A stretch of 64,000 bases of DNA from Adiantum capillus-veneris. Lineage: Eukaryota > Streptophyta > Polypodiopsida > Polypodiales > Pteridaceae. The position numbers and the translations under genes are program-made. Below the pieces are notes generated by a model. It searched no databases. It had not been told where the DNA came from and was given only the letters and a program-made list of their open reading frames with translations. Each line of letters opens with the position of its first letter. Position 1 is the first letter of the stretch. Location of the stretch: the NCBI GenBank assembly GCA_014529385.2, contig CM043944.1, forward strand, positions 52,697,268 to 52,761,267, read 5' to 3'. This document shows, piece by piece, positions 41,651 through 52,739 of the stretch.

Positions 41651-42824
41651 AACGATTTTTGCAACGAGGGGAGCTCCTTAAACCACAACCAGATACATTT
41701 GCTCAGCCACACCCAAATACACGTACATTACTATCACTATTGTTACTGTCATTGTAGCAAGGTCGAGCTTGAAATTACTCTGTTCTAAACTTCTCTGTTC
41801 AACTGCTACTCCAAGTACTATCCAGCATTGGGTGGCCAAAAAATTAGGTAGAGAGAGGAATTTCGCGAAGGCGATAGAGGGAGAGAGAGACCACCAGATG
41901 GCGAGGGAGTGAGAGAGGGACCACCAGATGGTGAGGGAGGGAGAGAGGCTACCAGATGGTGATGGCAAAGTTGCTTGCTTTTGGCCTGGGCTGAAAACGG
42001 TCTGCAAGGCTACGGTGTGTTTTTTTAATTTTTTTAGCGGGCCTGACTTAAAACGCTTAGGCTGATTTTAGCTTAGCTGATTTTTGCTGACGTGGCTATA
42101 AAAGGTTGAGACGGATGGGGGGCGAGGGCAAGGTCGAGGCCATGGGCGAGGGCAACAGCGAGGCCATGGGCGAGCCCAGCAGGGCGAAGACAGCAGGCAT
42201 TGGCGAGCCAGCCTGGTGAGGGCAAGCAACACAGTGGCGAAGGCGAGGATAAGCGAGGGAAACACTGGGCGGGCTTAGTAAGGGCGAAGGCCCAAGGCGA
42301 GGCCACCACAACAACAAAACAAACAGGTCGGAGCAGGTTGGGAAGATTAAAGATAATGCAGAGATAGAGAATGAGAATGGTATGTGAAAACGACGAAGTT
42401 AAATTGATAATGAACATATAAATATGCACACCACAAGATACCCAATTGAAGAGCAATTAGAGAACTTAGTGCCTAGTGTGTCGTGCCAGAGATGATGAGA
42501 GGCTAGAAGGTTTACAACAAGGGGGATGGAATTTCATACAGCTTCAATACACCTTCATACACAAAGACATAGTCAACACAATCTAGAAACACGCTCACCA
42601 GAGCAACAAAGAGAGGCGAAGAGAGGTACATGAAATACTAACACAGAGTGAAGGAGAGAGTATTACAAAATCCAAAGTTATACCCACCAAAGCAGCAGAA
42701 TGAGAGGGTCCAAAGAAGGAGAGGGAGAGTGTGTCTGAGATAGGGATGGGAACATTAAGATCCAATTTAGGGTTCATGAGTCGGCAAAGATCAACACTTG
42801 ATTTTAGACCCTTGATTGTCAGCT
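41651..42824. other. Interval with minisatellite-like repeats, no gene
   Basis: Contains three imperfect ~30-bp units with ACCACCAGATGGYGAGGGAG (41882-41960) and GC-rich GGGCGAGGGCAA-type repeats (42112-42310). No supported coding region. Confidence 0.55.
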
Positions 42825-43180
42825 TACGTATGATAACATTTGATCCTAGACCTATTGACTAAAGGCAGCGGAACTCCCTCCAATGTGGCTAATTGTATGG
42901 CCCCTTGGGGTAGAATCTCCTGCATCTTGTATGGTCCTTGCCATGATGGAATCAACTTCTTTGCTTTTTTGAGATATTTCACTTGATAGAGTAACACCAG
43001 TGCTCCTTGCATTATTTTCGGCTATCTGAGATGGCGATCATGCCATGCTTTGCGACGAAGGTGCTCTGCTTGCAGAGCCAGAGAAGCCAAACTTTGTCTT
43101 TCATCCAAAAGGTAGAGACGAGCGATAGATGCTGACCCCAAATCTCCATTGGCACGCAAACTGCCGACTCGCGGAGATTC
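42825..43180 (-). pseudogene. Gypsy integrase C-terminal domain
   Basis: One frame with a single TAG gives SIARLYLLDERQSLASLAL, AEHLRRKAWHDRHLR, stop, GALVLLYQ, KKLIPSWQGPYKMQEILP, then LVNRSRIKCYHT and a terminal stop. This is the usual gypsy integrase end (KL.P.W.GPY.. followed by a short beta-rich tail). Only a few residues seem absent between it and the core ending near 45065, suggesting that the 43181-45065 block interrupts one integrase. Confidence 0.8.
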
Positions 43181-43702
43181 TCGTGCTCTCTACAGTGGGT
43201 GCTCCTCAACATAATGTGCATGACATCTCACTCAAACAGACTCAAACAGACTGAAAACAAAGGAAAATAGATAACAACTGATCACATAGAGACACAACAT
43301 CTAACCAGAACGTAGGACTCGACTATCTCAAAGAGCCGATACAGCCTGTGGCATGGCAGCACACTCATCTCTAGCCCAAGACTCACAGGTACAATGGGGG
43401 TGTCGAGGTTCAGATGTGCAGGGATGTGCAGACGTGTTGTGTGTCTCGATTGGCTACTCTAGACAACGACGTCAAGAAGATCCCATGACCCAATCACTAC
43501 TACACATATATACAACCATAAAGAGCCACCAACAGCTCATAAGTGTCAGCATCTAAGTCTATCTCCACTGAGTGGAGGTGGTGACCTGGCCACGATGTCC
43601 ACTAGGCCACCGTATCCCTGCCACGTGTCACTGCCCAGCGAGTCCGTCCAGTGTGAATAAGACCAGACCAAAGACCAACTGTAAGTGACACTGTAGCCTA
43701 CA
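43181..43702 (-). repeat. Gypsy LTR fragment inside the integrase
   Basis: Homologous to 50916-51531 but lacking the last ~35 bases in sense (the TGAGAGCACATGTAGCGTG end). It begins at 43181 exactly where integrase sequence stops. After 43702 comes GGTTGCCCACCACAAGACCGG, shared with the LTR fragment at 29050. Confidence 0.82.
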
Positions 43703-43806
43703 GGTTGCCCACCACAAGACCGGTCCCCGTCACGGAGAGTGAAAAACTGAAAAACTGAAAGATCTGCATCAGGTCTAGAAATGGTGAAAACTCCTAAAGA
43801 TGATAT

Positions 43807-45048
43807 CTACTGGTGATCGGATGATGGAGGGGGAGGCTGGTAGAAAGGTGGGTAAGGAGATGGAGGCCAGGTGTATGGTGGAGGGTAGTGTCCATGAGAA
43901 GGGCACATTGAATATGGAGTGGCCACCCCATGAGCAGCAGCAGATTGAGTAGGGTGAGTAGGTGGGACAGGTGGAAACCTAGGAAAAGACTGAGTAGGCT
44001 GAGAAGGTGGGACAGCTGGTGGGAACCCACGGAAGCTATGGTAGAAGGGGGGAGGGAAAGAGATGGAATGTGAGGGGGAGGCCATAGAGGGCCCATGAAA
44101 TTGTGAGGAAGCCAATCCTGCTGGCTTAGACTCCATAGTAGGATGTGTTTCCTCAGCTGCTTGAGAATCCCCTAAATGAGCTTTGGAAACGTCTGTATGT
44201 AGTGCCATAGCGGGAACTTGCGTAGAACTTGGATCTGTATGAGCTTTGGACACGTTTGTCTGTAGTGCCATAGCAGGAACTTGCGTAGAACTTGGAGCTA
44301 TAGCTGTATCTATAGTTGTTTGTGAAATGGCTATAGATTGATATTTGGCACATGAGGGACACACTGACTTTACCACATAGGAGAAAGTTCCTGAACTGCG
44401 ACCATATCATTTTCCTCTTTTAATTGTATTTGCTGAGTGTGGACTATGTGTTTGAGGTCCTGTACCTGTTGAGTGGGAATCCTTATACGAGCTTGAGCCT
44501 GAGCAATTAACATATCCCTATCCATCAATCGTTGAAGGTGGTTGCGCACTTCCCTCTGCATACTGTCATAGACAGCCCGATGCAGACCGTTAGTACCTTG
44601 CAATGAGAGGTGCAAAATTGGCAAACATGTCAGGTTGCCCAGAGCTAGGTGTCCCTGAGCTAGATGCCCCTACAGTAACCCTATGTGCCCCTACACTAGG
44701 AGTAGTAGTAGGTGGTACTGCCGACACCACTGGAGAGTGTGTTTGGGTGCTTGCAACACTACTAACAAGAGGTGGTGTAAAAGTAGAGGTGGCCACAGAA
44801 GTAGTCATGCTCACTCTTGGGTTTGCGGTATTGATGTCAGAGCTTTTAACCTGTGATTCAGAGAAGGGTAGTGTTGCTAGCTCTTTCGTTGAATCCTTTT
44901 GTACTTTAGCCCTCTTGCGTAAAGTGCCTTTCCCTTTGGCCATTTTGGAACGGCCTTGTTCTTTGGCATCATCTTTAGCATCATCTTGCAGAGTGAGAAC
45001 ATGAGTTGCATCTGCTTTTTGCTGCATAAGTTGCACTACCCAATACAT
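43807..45048 (-). CDS. Pro/Ser-rich frame of unknown function next to the LTR
   Basis: Three minus-strand frames in series: 45048-44590 (basic start MAKGKGTLRKRAKVQKDS, then Ser/Thr/Val/Pro-rich), 44624-44370 (coiled-coil-like LQRLMDRDMLIAQAQARIR) and 44376-43807 (a duplicated SSTQVPAMALQTNVSKAH motif, then a Pro/Tyr-rich end YPPPYTWPPSPYPPFYQ). The first and third share a frame, so there are either two frameshifts or an intron. It sits between pol and an LTR in sense orientation, the place where some plant gypsy elements carry an extra ORF. No known domain is recognised. Confidence 0.4.
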
Positions 45049-45843
45049 AATATATCGCTTTTAAACCGCAAGTTAATTTAAATGAGGTGTGATTGGTTGT
45101 AGCTTTGAAAGACGTTCGATATGCCCAAAGGGTGCCGTGGATAGCTTGAGCCCAAGTCGCAGGATGGAGATGACATGCTTTCTGTAGAAGTGCTATCAAA
45201 ACCTTATTGGTGCTCTTGGCCTGCCCATTTGCTCTAGGGTAATAGGAACAAGACTTTCGGTGAAAAATCTTGTAGTTGGTGAAAAAGGTTGAAATCATTT
45301 CATTCACAAGTGACTGCCCCTATCACTGGTGATCTTCAGGGGACATCCAAACCTGCACAAAATATTTTCGTATAAAAACTTGGCTACAATATTTCGAGTG
45401 CAATCAATTGTTGCCAGTACCTTTGCCCACTTGGTTGCATAATCTGTAGCCACTAGTAGATACTTCCGATTACCTGGTTGGGCGAGGGGAGTAATTAGAC
45501 CCACAAAATCAATGCCCCATCTCTCAAATGGATGCCATGCCAAAGAGACCTACAGAGGACGGTTGGACTGCTTGCTTGGTTTAGGTCCACAGTGCTGACA
45601 CACATCACATACTTTCACATAGGCAATTGCATCCCAAAAGACATAGGGCCACCATAAACCACTCTGGAGAATCTTCTGGGCGGTGATATGACCAGGGTAA
45701 TGGACACGAGTGGGACCACTGTTGACATCCTCCAAAATAAACTCAACTTCATAAGGAGAGACACGACGCCTTAGAACACCATCCGGTCTTGACTTGTATA
45801 GCTGGCCGCCAATCAGAATGAATGGCCTAGATTTCAGCAACAA
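44981..45843 (-). pseudogene. Gypsy integrase: zinc-binding and catalytic core
   Basis: 45843-45550 has the HHCC zinc finger (VHYPGHITAQKIL, then CDVCQHC). After a stop, 45543-45304 has WGIDFVGLITPL, VATDYATKWAKV and ITSDRGSHL, with both catalytic Asp. 45307-44981 has YYPRANGQAKSTNKVLI, where the catalytic Glu of the usual GQAE is Lys. Sequence homologous to integrase ends near 45065 (FKLTCGLKAI), then unrelated sequence follows. The Glu-to-Lys change alone would abolish activity. Confidence 0.88.
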
Positions 45844-45852
45844 TTGTCTCTT

Positions 45853-47430
45853 CTACAGTGGAGAATCATTCTTTGGGTACAAGCTAGTAAAAAACAGATG
45901 CAAAACATCACCGTACCATTCCGGAGTGGTATCCACCTTAAAGACGCTGCTATTTGGAAAGTTGTCTGTAACCCCCGTTTCTTCTTCACCTGTGTGAATG
46001 CGAGAGAGGTGGTCGGCAAGGACATGATGTTTGCCGGGCTTGAATACCACTTCAAAATCAAACTCTTGAAATAAGAGTAGCCATCACCATACTCGACCTG
46101 CAACTTGCGGCTTATTAAGCAGATAACGCAGGGCATAGTGATCAGTAATAACTGTGAAGTTGACCCCTAATAAATAATGGCAAAATTTTTGTAGAGTATA
46201 TACAATAGCCAAACCCTCCCTTAATGTGGTGCTATAGTTGCGTTCTGCCTTGGTGAGTAGGCAGCTTGCATAGTGAACAAGGCGATACAGGCTGTACTCC
46301 TTACTGGGCTGAGTCAGCACAACACCCACAGCCAGTTGACTGGCATCAGTATGCACATGAAAAGGGAGAGACCAATCTAGAGCCACTAAAATAGGTGCTT
46401 CAGTGAGGCGCTTTTTGAGGTATTCAAATGCTTCAGCCTTTGAATTGGACCATTGAAAGGGCACAGTAGCACTGGTGAGTCTGGTCAGTGGTTGAGCCGC
46501 CTGTGCATACATGCGTATAAACCTGCGATGATAGCGTGTGTGGCCTACAAAGCTCTGAACACCTTTTGGGTTGATGGGAGGTGGTAACTTCAAAATTGCC
46601 ACGATCTTCTCTGGGTTAGGTGCTAAACCTTTAGTAGACACCACAATGCCTAGAAGTGTCCTCAGTGACCAAAAAATGACATTTGTTAGGATTGAGCTTT
46701 AGGCGTGCCTCTCTGCACTTGAGGAAGATAGCAGAGAGCTGAGCGAGGTGTTCCTGTAGATTTTCCACTGGGGTTGAACATTGAGCACCTGAGAAGGTAG
46801 AAAAATCATCCATGAAGATGCGAAGATGATCCGTAAGTAAAGGACAAAAGATGAGATATACTGCTTGATTGAAGGAGGGTGGAGCATTTTTCAACCCAAA
46901 CGACATTCTAGTGTAGATTAAAATACCCCAGGGAGTCACGAAAGTCGTTTTAATCTGATCACCTGGATGGATGCCCAATTGATTGTATCCACTGAACCCA
47001 TCCATGAAACTGTACAATACATGCCCTGCTACATCTTCTAGCACACGCTCAATGAAAGCTGTGGGAAAACCATCTGGGATAGTTACCTTGTTCAGAGCGC
47101 GGTAATCCACACACACACACCGATTTTATTGGACTGCTTCTTAGGCGCTATCACCATGGGTGATAACCACTCAGAGTGCTCCATAGGTACAATGATCCCT
47201 GCCTCTTGCATTTTTTATAGCTCTGACTTGACAGCCAGCATACTTTGGGTTGAGCTTGTAAGATCGGCCTTTGACAGGCTTAACCTTTTCAACCAGAGGG
47301 ATAGTGTGGACACCCAATTCTGCTGGGATCCCTTCCAAATCCTTGTAGGACCAAGAAAAAACATCTTTAAAAGAGTGTATAAAAGAGAGTACCTGATTGA
47401 GTAACGTAGGATGCTCCCATAACCAAGCTG
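45853..47430 (-). pseudogene. Gypsy reverse transcriptase and RNase H
   Basis: Upstream text with FSWSYKDLEGIPAELGVHTIPL (about 47360) marks the RT N-terminus. After a frame change, 47116-46631 carries VDYRALNKVTIPDGFP, SFMDGFSGYNQLGIHP, TPWGILIYTRMSFGLKNAP and the FMDDFSTFS catalytic box. 46644-46084 holds the connection (FVGHTRYHRRFIR) and RNase H (HTDASQLAVGVVLTQPS, ERNYSTTLREGLAIVY, TVITDHYALRYLL). 46050-45853 has GKHHVLADHLSRI. The RT active site is intact; at least three frame changes break it. Confidence 0.9.
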
Positions 47431-48632
47431 CTAAGAGTACGTGCTGAGGGTTGTGAGGATCTCCCAGGTTGACTTATTTGATCGGGTCAGGAGGTGTAGC
47501 TGGAGAGGGTGCTTCCGAAGATGAAAAGTGAGTTGCCTCTTGGAGCTTCGAGAAATCATGGGCTGGTGTTTGATTGATTGGAAACTCTGCATATTCCTCT
47601 TGTAGCCATCCTGGTGGAAGCTCCTCGAAGGGTAAGTCTTCAGACACAGACATAGCAGAGTGATTTTGAGTGGGCGGGGCATCAGACCCCGGAGATGTTA
47701 AAGAAAGAGGAGGAACATTTGCGAGCTCATACAGAGGAGATTTATTTTCCCTTCGGTGATGTGTTATAGGTTCACCAAGGCCAACGGCTTCCATCAGAGG
47801 AACACTTGACCCCTGGTCATCAGGGACAAACACACTTGCTTCTTTGACTAGCACACTTTCTGTTGTAGGCCTTGGGACACTAGTGTCGGCCTAAGGAGCT
47901 GGGAGAGAGAGTGTTACAGGCACAGGTGAGGTTTGAATAGAGACCGCATAGCACGGCATTGATGTGGTATCTTCCAACCACTGTAGCAGGTCTTCGTCAG
48001 ACCCGTCAGGTGGGATGGGTGCTCGGGGTCGGGGTTGGACTGTACTGACAATGAGTTGTGATGAACCACTAGATCTATACCTCGTCGAGTCGAATTGGTT
48101 GCATGGGGGAGCCAGGCGTATGTATCCACATGGCGTCGTTTCCCCAATCATGAAGTGCCTTAGTATGCCAGAACCATGGTCTACCAATAAGCAAAGGAAA
48201 TCCTCCCTCCACCTGGGAAAGACTGACCACCACAAAATCCAAGCTAAATGTGAAGTCTTGTACCTTCAGAGGCACCTGATCTACTATGCCCATTGGATAA
48301 ACTGTCCTCTGGTCCGCCAATGTAATAATGAATGGAGCAGGGCGGGTAGGCTGCAGATCTAAAGCCAACATAGTAAACTTTGGCATCAAATTTATCCCAG
48401 ATCCACCATCCACTATGACGCCTGAAAATTGATGCCCAAGAATAGACACAGTGAGACGAGGACTTTTGTAGTCGGTGAGGGGAGTAGCTGGATAAGAAAT
48501 CATGTAAGACTCTAAAGGTTGTACCGGAAGATGCCTGCCATTAGGCCCCGCACCCGAGTACAGAGACTGAATGACTGAGAGGGTGTCACTTCTGAGGGTT
48601 GCATCTAGCCAGATCATCTCATAAAGGGACAC
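47431..48632 (-). pseudogene. Gypsy aspartic protease and linker
   Basis: 48632-48075 carries ILGHQFSGVIVDGGSGINLM (Asp-Gly-Gly at the usual Asp-Ser/Thr-Gly position, as in several plant gypsy proteases), ITLADQRTVYPMGIVDQVPLKV and FPLLIGRPWFWHTKALHDW. The remaining text to 47474 is a Pro-rich linker towards RT. A frameshift separates 48075 from 48235-47891. Confidence 0.82.
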
Positions 48633-48967
48633 TTGGTTGAAAGGTGTCCTTCAATATTGCTTCCGTTGTTGGCTTAGCTCCTACAATCTGGGCTTCCTTG
48701 AGAACTTTCACATGTTGCTTGTCAGTCATTGCTTCTAGGAAGACTCCATCAATGTCCAAAATCATAGAGATTGGTTTACTCCTTTCACCAATTAATGCTT
48801 CGTTCTTTTGGTCAGGTTGCAGAAGTGATGGACGAGATGGACCTGTTGGCAAGCTGAGACCCCGGGCTGCTCTTTGTGCCCAAGTGAGTACGCCATCGGG
48901 CTCCGTCACTTGTTGTGGCCAACTATATGAGTAGTAGGTGATGGATGAGGGGTGGTGTTCATTCTGA

Positions 48968-49552
48968 TTAGATTGATATTCGGGAATGTGAATCTTGTTG
49001 GTTCTGAGTTGGTGGGGCTGAAGATGAGGATGCCCTTTGCTTAGGACAATCCTTACTGTAGTGGTCCTTAGACTTTGGACAATGTTTGCAAGGAGGAGAC
49101 CTTTCCGGTAAAGGACACTTACTCTGGTAATGCCCATATTCACCACATCTGTAGCATAAGATGGGCCGATTTGACGGATGAAACGGGGGACGAGGTGGTT
49201 GCTGCTCTTGTTGCTGCATGGAGTTGGAGACTGAGGTGTAGAAGCTGAGGAGCTTAAGCAGCCTGGGTATAAAAATTTTGAGGTGGGAACGTACTTGACA
49301 TACCTTGGATAGTAGGGTATTGAGCAAAGGTGTCATGTAATTTTGATGGCCATAGGGGGAGACCATATTAGATGTTGGTGCTAGCCCTTGTTGGAGAGAA
49401 GGACCTAGACTTTGTTGTATTTGCCGCAGTCCCTTGATATAGTAGCAATCCTTGTCTTCATGTCCCGACTTTTTGCAGAAGTGACAATAAGCCCGAAGGG
49501 GACAGTCTTGTGGAGGGTGTCCTGGAGAGCGACACGAGTTGCACCATACCAT
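48968..49552 (-). CDS. Gypsy gag C-terminus with four CCHC zinc knuckles
   Basis: A 195-residue frame with two knuckles near the start (CNSCRSPGHPPQDC and CHFCKKSGHEDKDC) and two near the end (CYRCGEYGHYQSKC, and CKHCPKSKDHYSKDC with one extra residue). A Gln/Pro-rich spacer separates the pairs. Binds element RNA as nucleocapsid. It is separated from gag proper by a stop near 49574. Four knuckles is more than the one or two typical of plant gypsy gag. Confidence 0.82.
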   Translation of the reverse strand: MVWCNSCRSPGHPPQDCPLRAYCHFCKKSGHEDKDCYYIKGLRQIQQSLGPSLQQGLAPTSNMVSPYGHQNYMTPLLNTLLSKVCQVRSHLKIFIPRLLKLLSFYTSVSNSMQQQEQQPPRPPFHPSNRPILCYRCGEYGHYQSKCPLPERSPPCKHCPKSKDHYSKDCPKQRASSSSAPPTQNQQDSHSRISI

Positions 49553-49575
49553 CTCCTGCTGAGACCGAAGCTCTT

Positions 49576-50538
49576 CTAGCTCTCAGCCTCGTGATGTGGA
49601 GACTTCTCTTGTCTAAAAGAGATTGATTTCTCCTCTTGAAGAGCGCATTGTAGTTTTAGGGCTTCAAGTTCCCTACATAAAGAAGTCAATGGATCAGAAG
49701 GACTTTTCGAAAACACTGAGGGGGTCTCTACCTGTGGAGAGTTGGTGAACAGCTTCCTCGCTCCCTCTATCCTAGTAGCAGCCATGACAAACTCCTCCAG
49801 AGTGGCGTCAAGTCGGAGACTCTCTCAAAGTATTTGCTGAGAAGTTTTGGGAAGAGCCTTCTCCACCCACTTCTTAACCATAAATTATTTCGGTTGCTGA
49901 GGAAGCTTTGCAACCAGAGACTTGGTTTTAGTCATGAGTTCTGCAAAAGTTTCCTTTGGCTGGAGCACCATGTTGGCCAACTCATCCAAAACCGTTTCCT
50001 GGTAGTCACCTGGCCTGAACGCTGCACAGAACTGTTGTCTTAAAGCTGCCCAAGTTGCAAAACGGTTCTCTGAAAACTGACTGTACCACTTGTTTGCTAA
50101 ACCATTCAAGGTTGATGGAAACAGTACCAAATAAGCATCTTCCCTATTAAGATCATGACCTTTACAGAGAGATACAAACCTCGTTGCATGGTCGTCTGCA
50201 TATTCTGAGGAGAGTCCCTTGAAGGTGGGAAACTTGATGTTTACCTTGGCCAACACACTGGTCAACGCCTCCATGGCCTCTTGCTCAAGAGTTTGTTGCT
50301 CACTAGCTTGCTGTAACAAAATGGGGGAGAGCTTCACCGGGGAAGGTGACCTTGAAGATGTAGAACCCGATGGAGGAATGGATGAGGCTGTATGTGGAGG
50401 TATGGGTGATGAGGTTGGTGGACTTCTACCAGGTACCAAGGGTTGACGCCTTCTATTGTAGTACTTCAGAGGACTTAGTAGTACGCTTTGACGCTCAAAT
50501 GACCGCCTTGTATGTGTCATGCATGACCACAAACCCAA
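49576..50538 (-). pseudogene. Gypsy gag, capsid part
   Basis: 50538-49885 carries a Pro/Ser-rich N-terminus and the retrotransposon gag core: IKFPTFKGLSSEYADDHATR, LVLFPSTLNGLANKWYSQF, WAALRQQFCAAFRPGD, LANMVLQPKETFAELMTK. After a stop near 49883 the chain continues as KKWVEKALPK and the 49785-49576 frame (ATRIEGARKLF), then another stop before the zinc-knuckle frame. It formed the virus-like particle shell. Two stops interrupt it. Confidence 0.85.
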
Positions 50539-50646
50539 CCAAAATTTTGAGCAAGAAGACCTTTAACTGTGGCTGAATGAACACAGGTCAATACCAGGAC
50601 AAGTGACTAGACCACCTGGTCTAGGACCAGGGCAAGTGACTAGACC

Positions 50647-50775
50647 ACCTAGCTAGACTAGGACGAGAAAGGCTAGACCAGGGACGAGGACTTGGTTGGA
50701 CGAAGTAGTCACCACCTAGCTGGACCAGGACGAGGAAGGCTAGACCAAGGACAAGGACTTGGTTGGACGAAGACT
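50647..50775. repeat. 65-bp imperfect tandem duplication in the gypsy leader
   Basis: Two units (50647-50709 and 50713-50775) share CACCTAGCT, GACGAG and GACTTGGTTGGACGAAG. Shorter GACCAGG/GACTAG words recur from 50590. Confidence 0.7.
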
Positions 50776-50892
50776 TGTTTGGACAAATGCGAGAGAGGAT
50801 CAGACCAAAGGGCAAGTGGAGTAAGCTGTCCAGGGTGGAAACTCAGCTAGCTCCTCGATTTGCACCTCAACAGAGAGTGAGACTTCAGTTGA

Positions 50893-50911
50893 GGTCCCAC
50901 CGTGATCGCCA
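50893..50911 (-). other. Primer-binding site of the gypsy element
   Basis: On the minus strand TGGCGATCACGGTGGGACC lies four bases inside the 5' LTR. TGGCGAYC-type sites occur in plant gypsy elements; the matching tRNA cannot be named with certainty from memory. Confidence 0.7.
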
Positions 50912-50915
50912 AAAA

Positions 50916-51531
50916 TGAGAGCACATGTAGCGTGGATAGTGTGTCGTGCTCTCTACAGTGGGTGCTCCTCAGTGCAATGTGCATGACATCTCACTCAAAC
51001 AAACTCAAATAGACTGAAAAAAAGGAAAATAGATAACAACTGATCACACAAAGACACAACAGTAGAGACACAATAGCAGGGATACAACAATAGACCAGAA
51101 CATAGGACTCGACTATCTCAAAGAACCAATATAGACTGTGGCGTGGCAACACACTCAACTCCAGCTCGGGACTCACAGGTACAATGGCCGTGTCAAGGCT
51201 CAGATGTGCAGGGATGTGCAGACATGATGTGTGTCTCTGTGTCTCGACTGGCTACTCTAGACGACAACGTCAAGAAGATCCCATGACCCAACCGCTACTA
51301 CACATATATACAACCATAAAGAGCCACCAACGGCTCATAATGTCAGCATCTAAGTCTATCTCCACTAAGTGGAGGTGATGACCTGGCCAGGATGTCCACT
51401 AGGCCATCGCATCCCTGCAACGCGTCACTGCCCAGCGAGTCCGTCCAGTGTGAACCACACCAGACCAAAGACCAATTGTAAAGTCCAAACTGCACTAACT
51501 ATCCTGTGAAAGTGAGCTGTAGCCTGCTACA
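50916..51531 (-). repeat. Gypsy 5' LTR (616 bp)
   Basis: In sense it starts TGTAGCAGGCTACAG (51531) and ends GTGCTCTCA (50916). Its homologues are 43181-43702 and 28478-29049. Flanking DNA beyond 51531 is unrelated to theirs. Confidence 0.87.
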
Positions 51532-52352
51532 GTGAGGTGACTTGATAAGTGTGCCATCACTTTGATAGGTAGAGTAGCTCAGTGTAGTACAATTGTAGTA
51601 TCACTGGTGAAGATATATGTATCCACCAAGGCGCGTCAGTGATGATGACTTTCGGTGGTAGACCATCGAGGAGAGGTACATGTTGAGGTTGACATTTCAA
51701 CACTAAGAAGGTCATGCATGATGAGGTGGATGAGGTGCGTGCATTGGACAAGAGGTAAAAGTGGTTCTTTTGTTTAAATTATAAAGATCGTCATACGAAC
51801 AATAGCCCCAACTAGGTGAGATGGTTAACATCAATGGTTATATGAGCATCTATGTGCACGAGTTCGAATGCCATGCAAGCATTGAAGTTTTAAATGCGTG
51901 GCCTTAGCAATGTAGAAGATTAGTAGTTAGATTCCACATAATGAAAGTGGGTAGAGCTACTATGTCGATTAGTGTGTATAGATGCAATGCAAAATCAAAG
52001 CCGTCCCTAAGAAAAACTCGAACACTCAAAACGACACAAAAATAAAAACAATTTACTAAATAAAGGGTTTTTTTTTTTTTTGTTGTTGCAAAACTCACAA
52101 AAGTGAGTTAATAGTATTAACAGAACCGAAAAAGAATTACAAGATGAACCATGTTCAACATTTGACCTAGGGCATCCAACTGTTCAAAGACATACATAGA
52201 CAGCGAGCAGGCTTTTTACAAGGAGCCCAAACCTTACACATATCTTGAAATTACCCAAAAACAACCCAATAGCACAAAGACAAACCACCACACCAGTTAG
52301 AAGTAGACATAAGGGCGGAGTCCATCACCTTGAAAGCATACTTCGTTGAGAA
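51532..52352. other. Interval with a tRNA-like SINE candidate, otherwise no gene
   Basis: A tRNA-like segment lies at 51803-51880: A-box-like TAGGTGAGATGG (51813-51824) and B-box-like AGTTCGAATGCC (51861-51872) with SINE-like spacing. A T11 run is near 52070. Nothing else is recognised. Confidence 0.4.
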
Positions 52353-52739
52353 TTAAACCATCAACCGTAGAGAACAAGCAAAAAAGCAGGCAGTTCTGGT
52401 GAGCCTCGCGCCGTCAACCTTGCAAATTGGTGTCATTAGGGACTGGAGCCTGCCACTCGCCAGACCCACGACTAGCACCCAAAAACAGAAAGAATTAACA
52501 ACACAACAGAGCCAAAACCTCTCTGGGATCGGAGCCCACAATAGTAGATTTGGACACTCGATGAATATCCAGCATGACCCAGAGCCAAGTGAGCAAGTTG
52601 CCCTACAAGCTACAACATAAAAAATAGAGTCCTTTGTTAAACCACCAAGGAAGGAAGGGCTCCACCCAGGAAAAGCCAAACCCTTCCCAACAGCAACTGA
52701 ACTTGCGGCAGCTCGTCTAGTACCTTGCATGACTAGCAA
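52353..52739 (-). other. Open frame with possible LINE ORF1 ancestry
   Basis: A 128-codon minus-strand frame. WAPIPERFWLCC and GLASGRLQSLMTPICKVDGA faintly recall the W..LP..FW and RLQ.LARICV.VD pattern of the DUF4283 domain in plant L1-type LINE ORF1. The match is weak and no continuation was found. Confidence 0.25.

Larger units (their letters stand above)
42825..51531 (-). mobile_element. Ty3/gypsy retrotransposon with disrupted integrase
   Basis: Minus-strand order: 5' LTR (51531-50916), primer-binding site, leader with minisatellite, gag with four zinc knuckles, protease, RT, RNase H, integrase. RT comes before integrase, as in gypsy. The integrase stops near 45065 and its missing C-terminus is found at 43180-42825; between them lies a 1.9-kb block with a Pro/Ser-rich frame and an LTR fragment. 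No 3' LTR is seen below 42825. Stops and substitutions make it inactive. Confidence 0.88.

Noticed and set aside
52353-52739. 128-codon frame considered as a host gene
   Set aside because: Composition is unusual (many Cys, Trp), there is no start context or neighbouring exon, and the faint L1-type ORF1 resemblance is too weak for a firm call.
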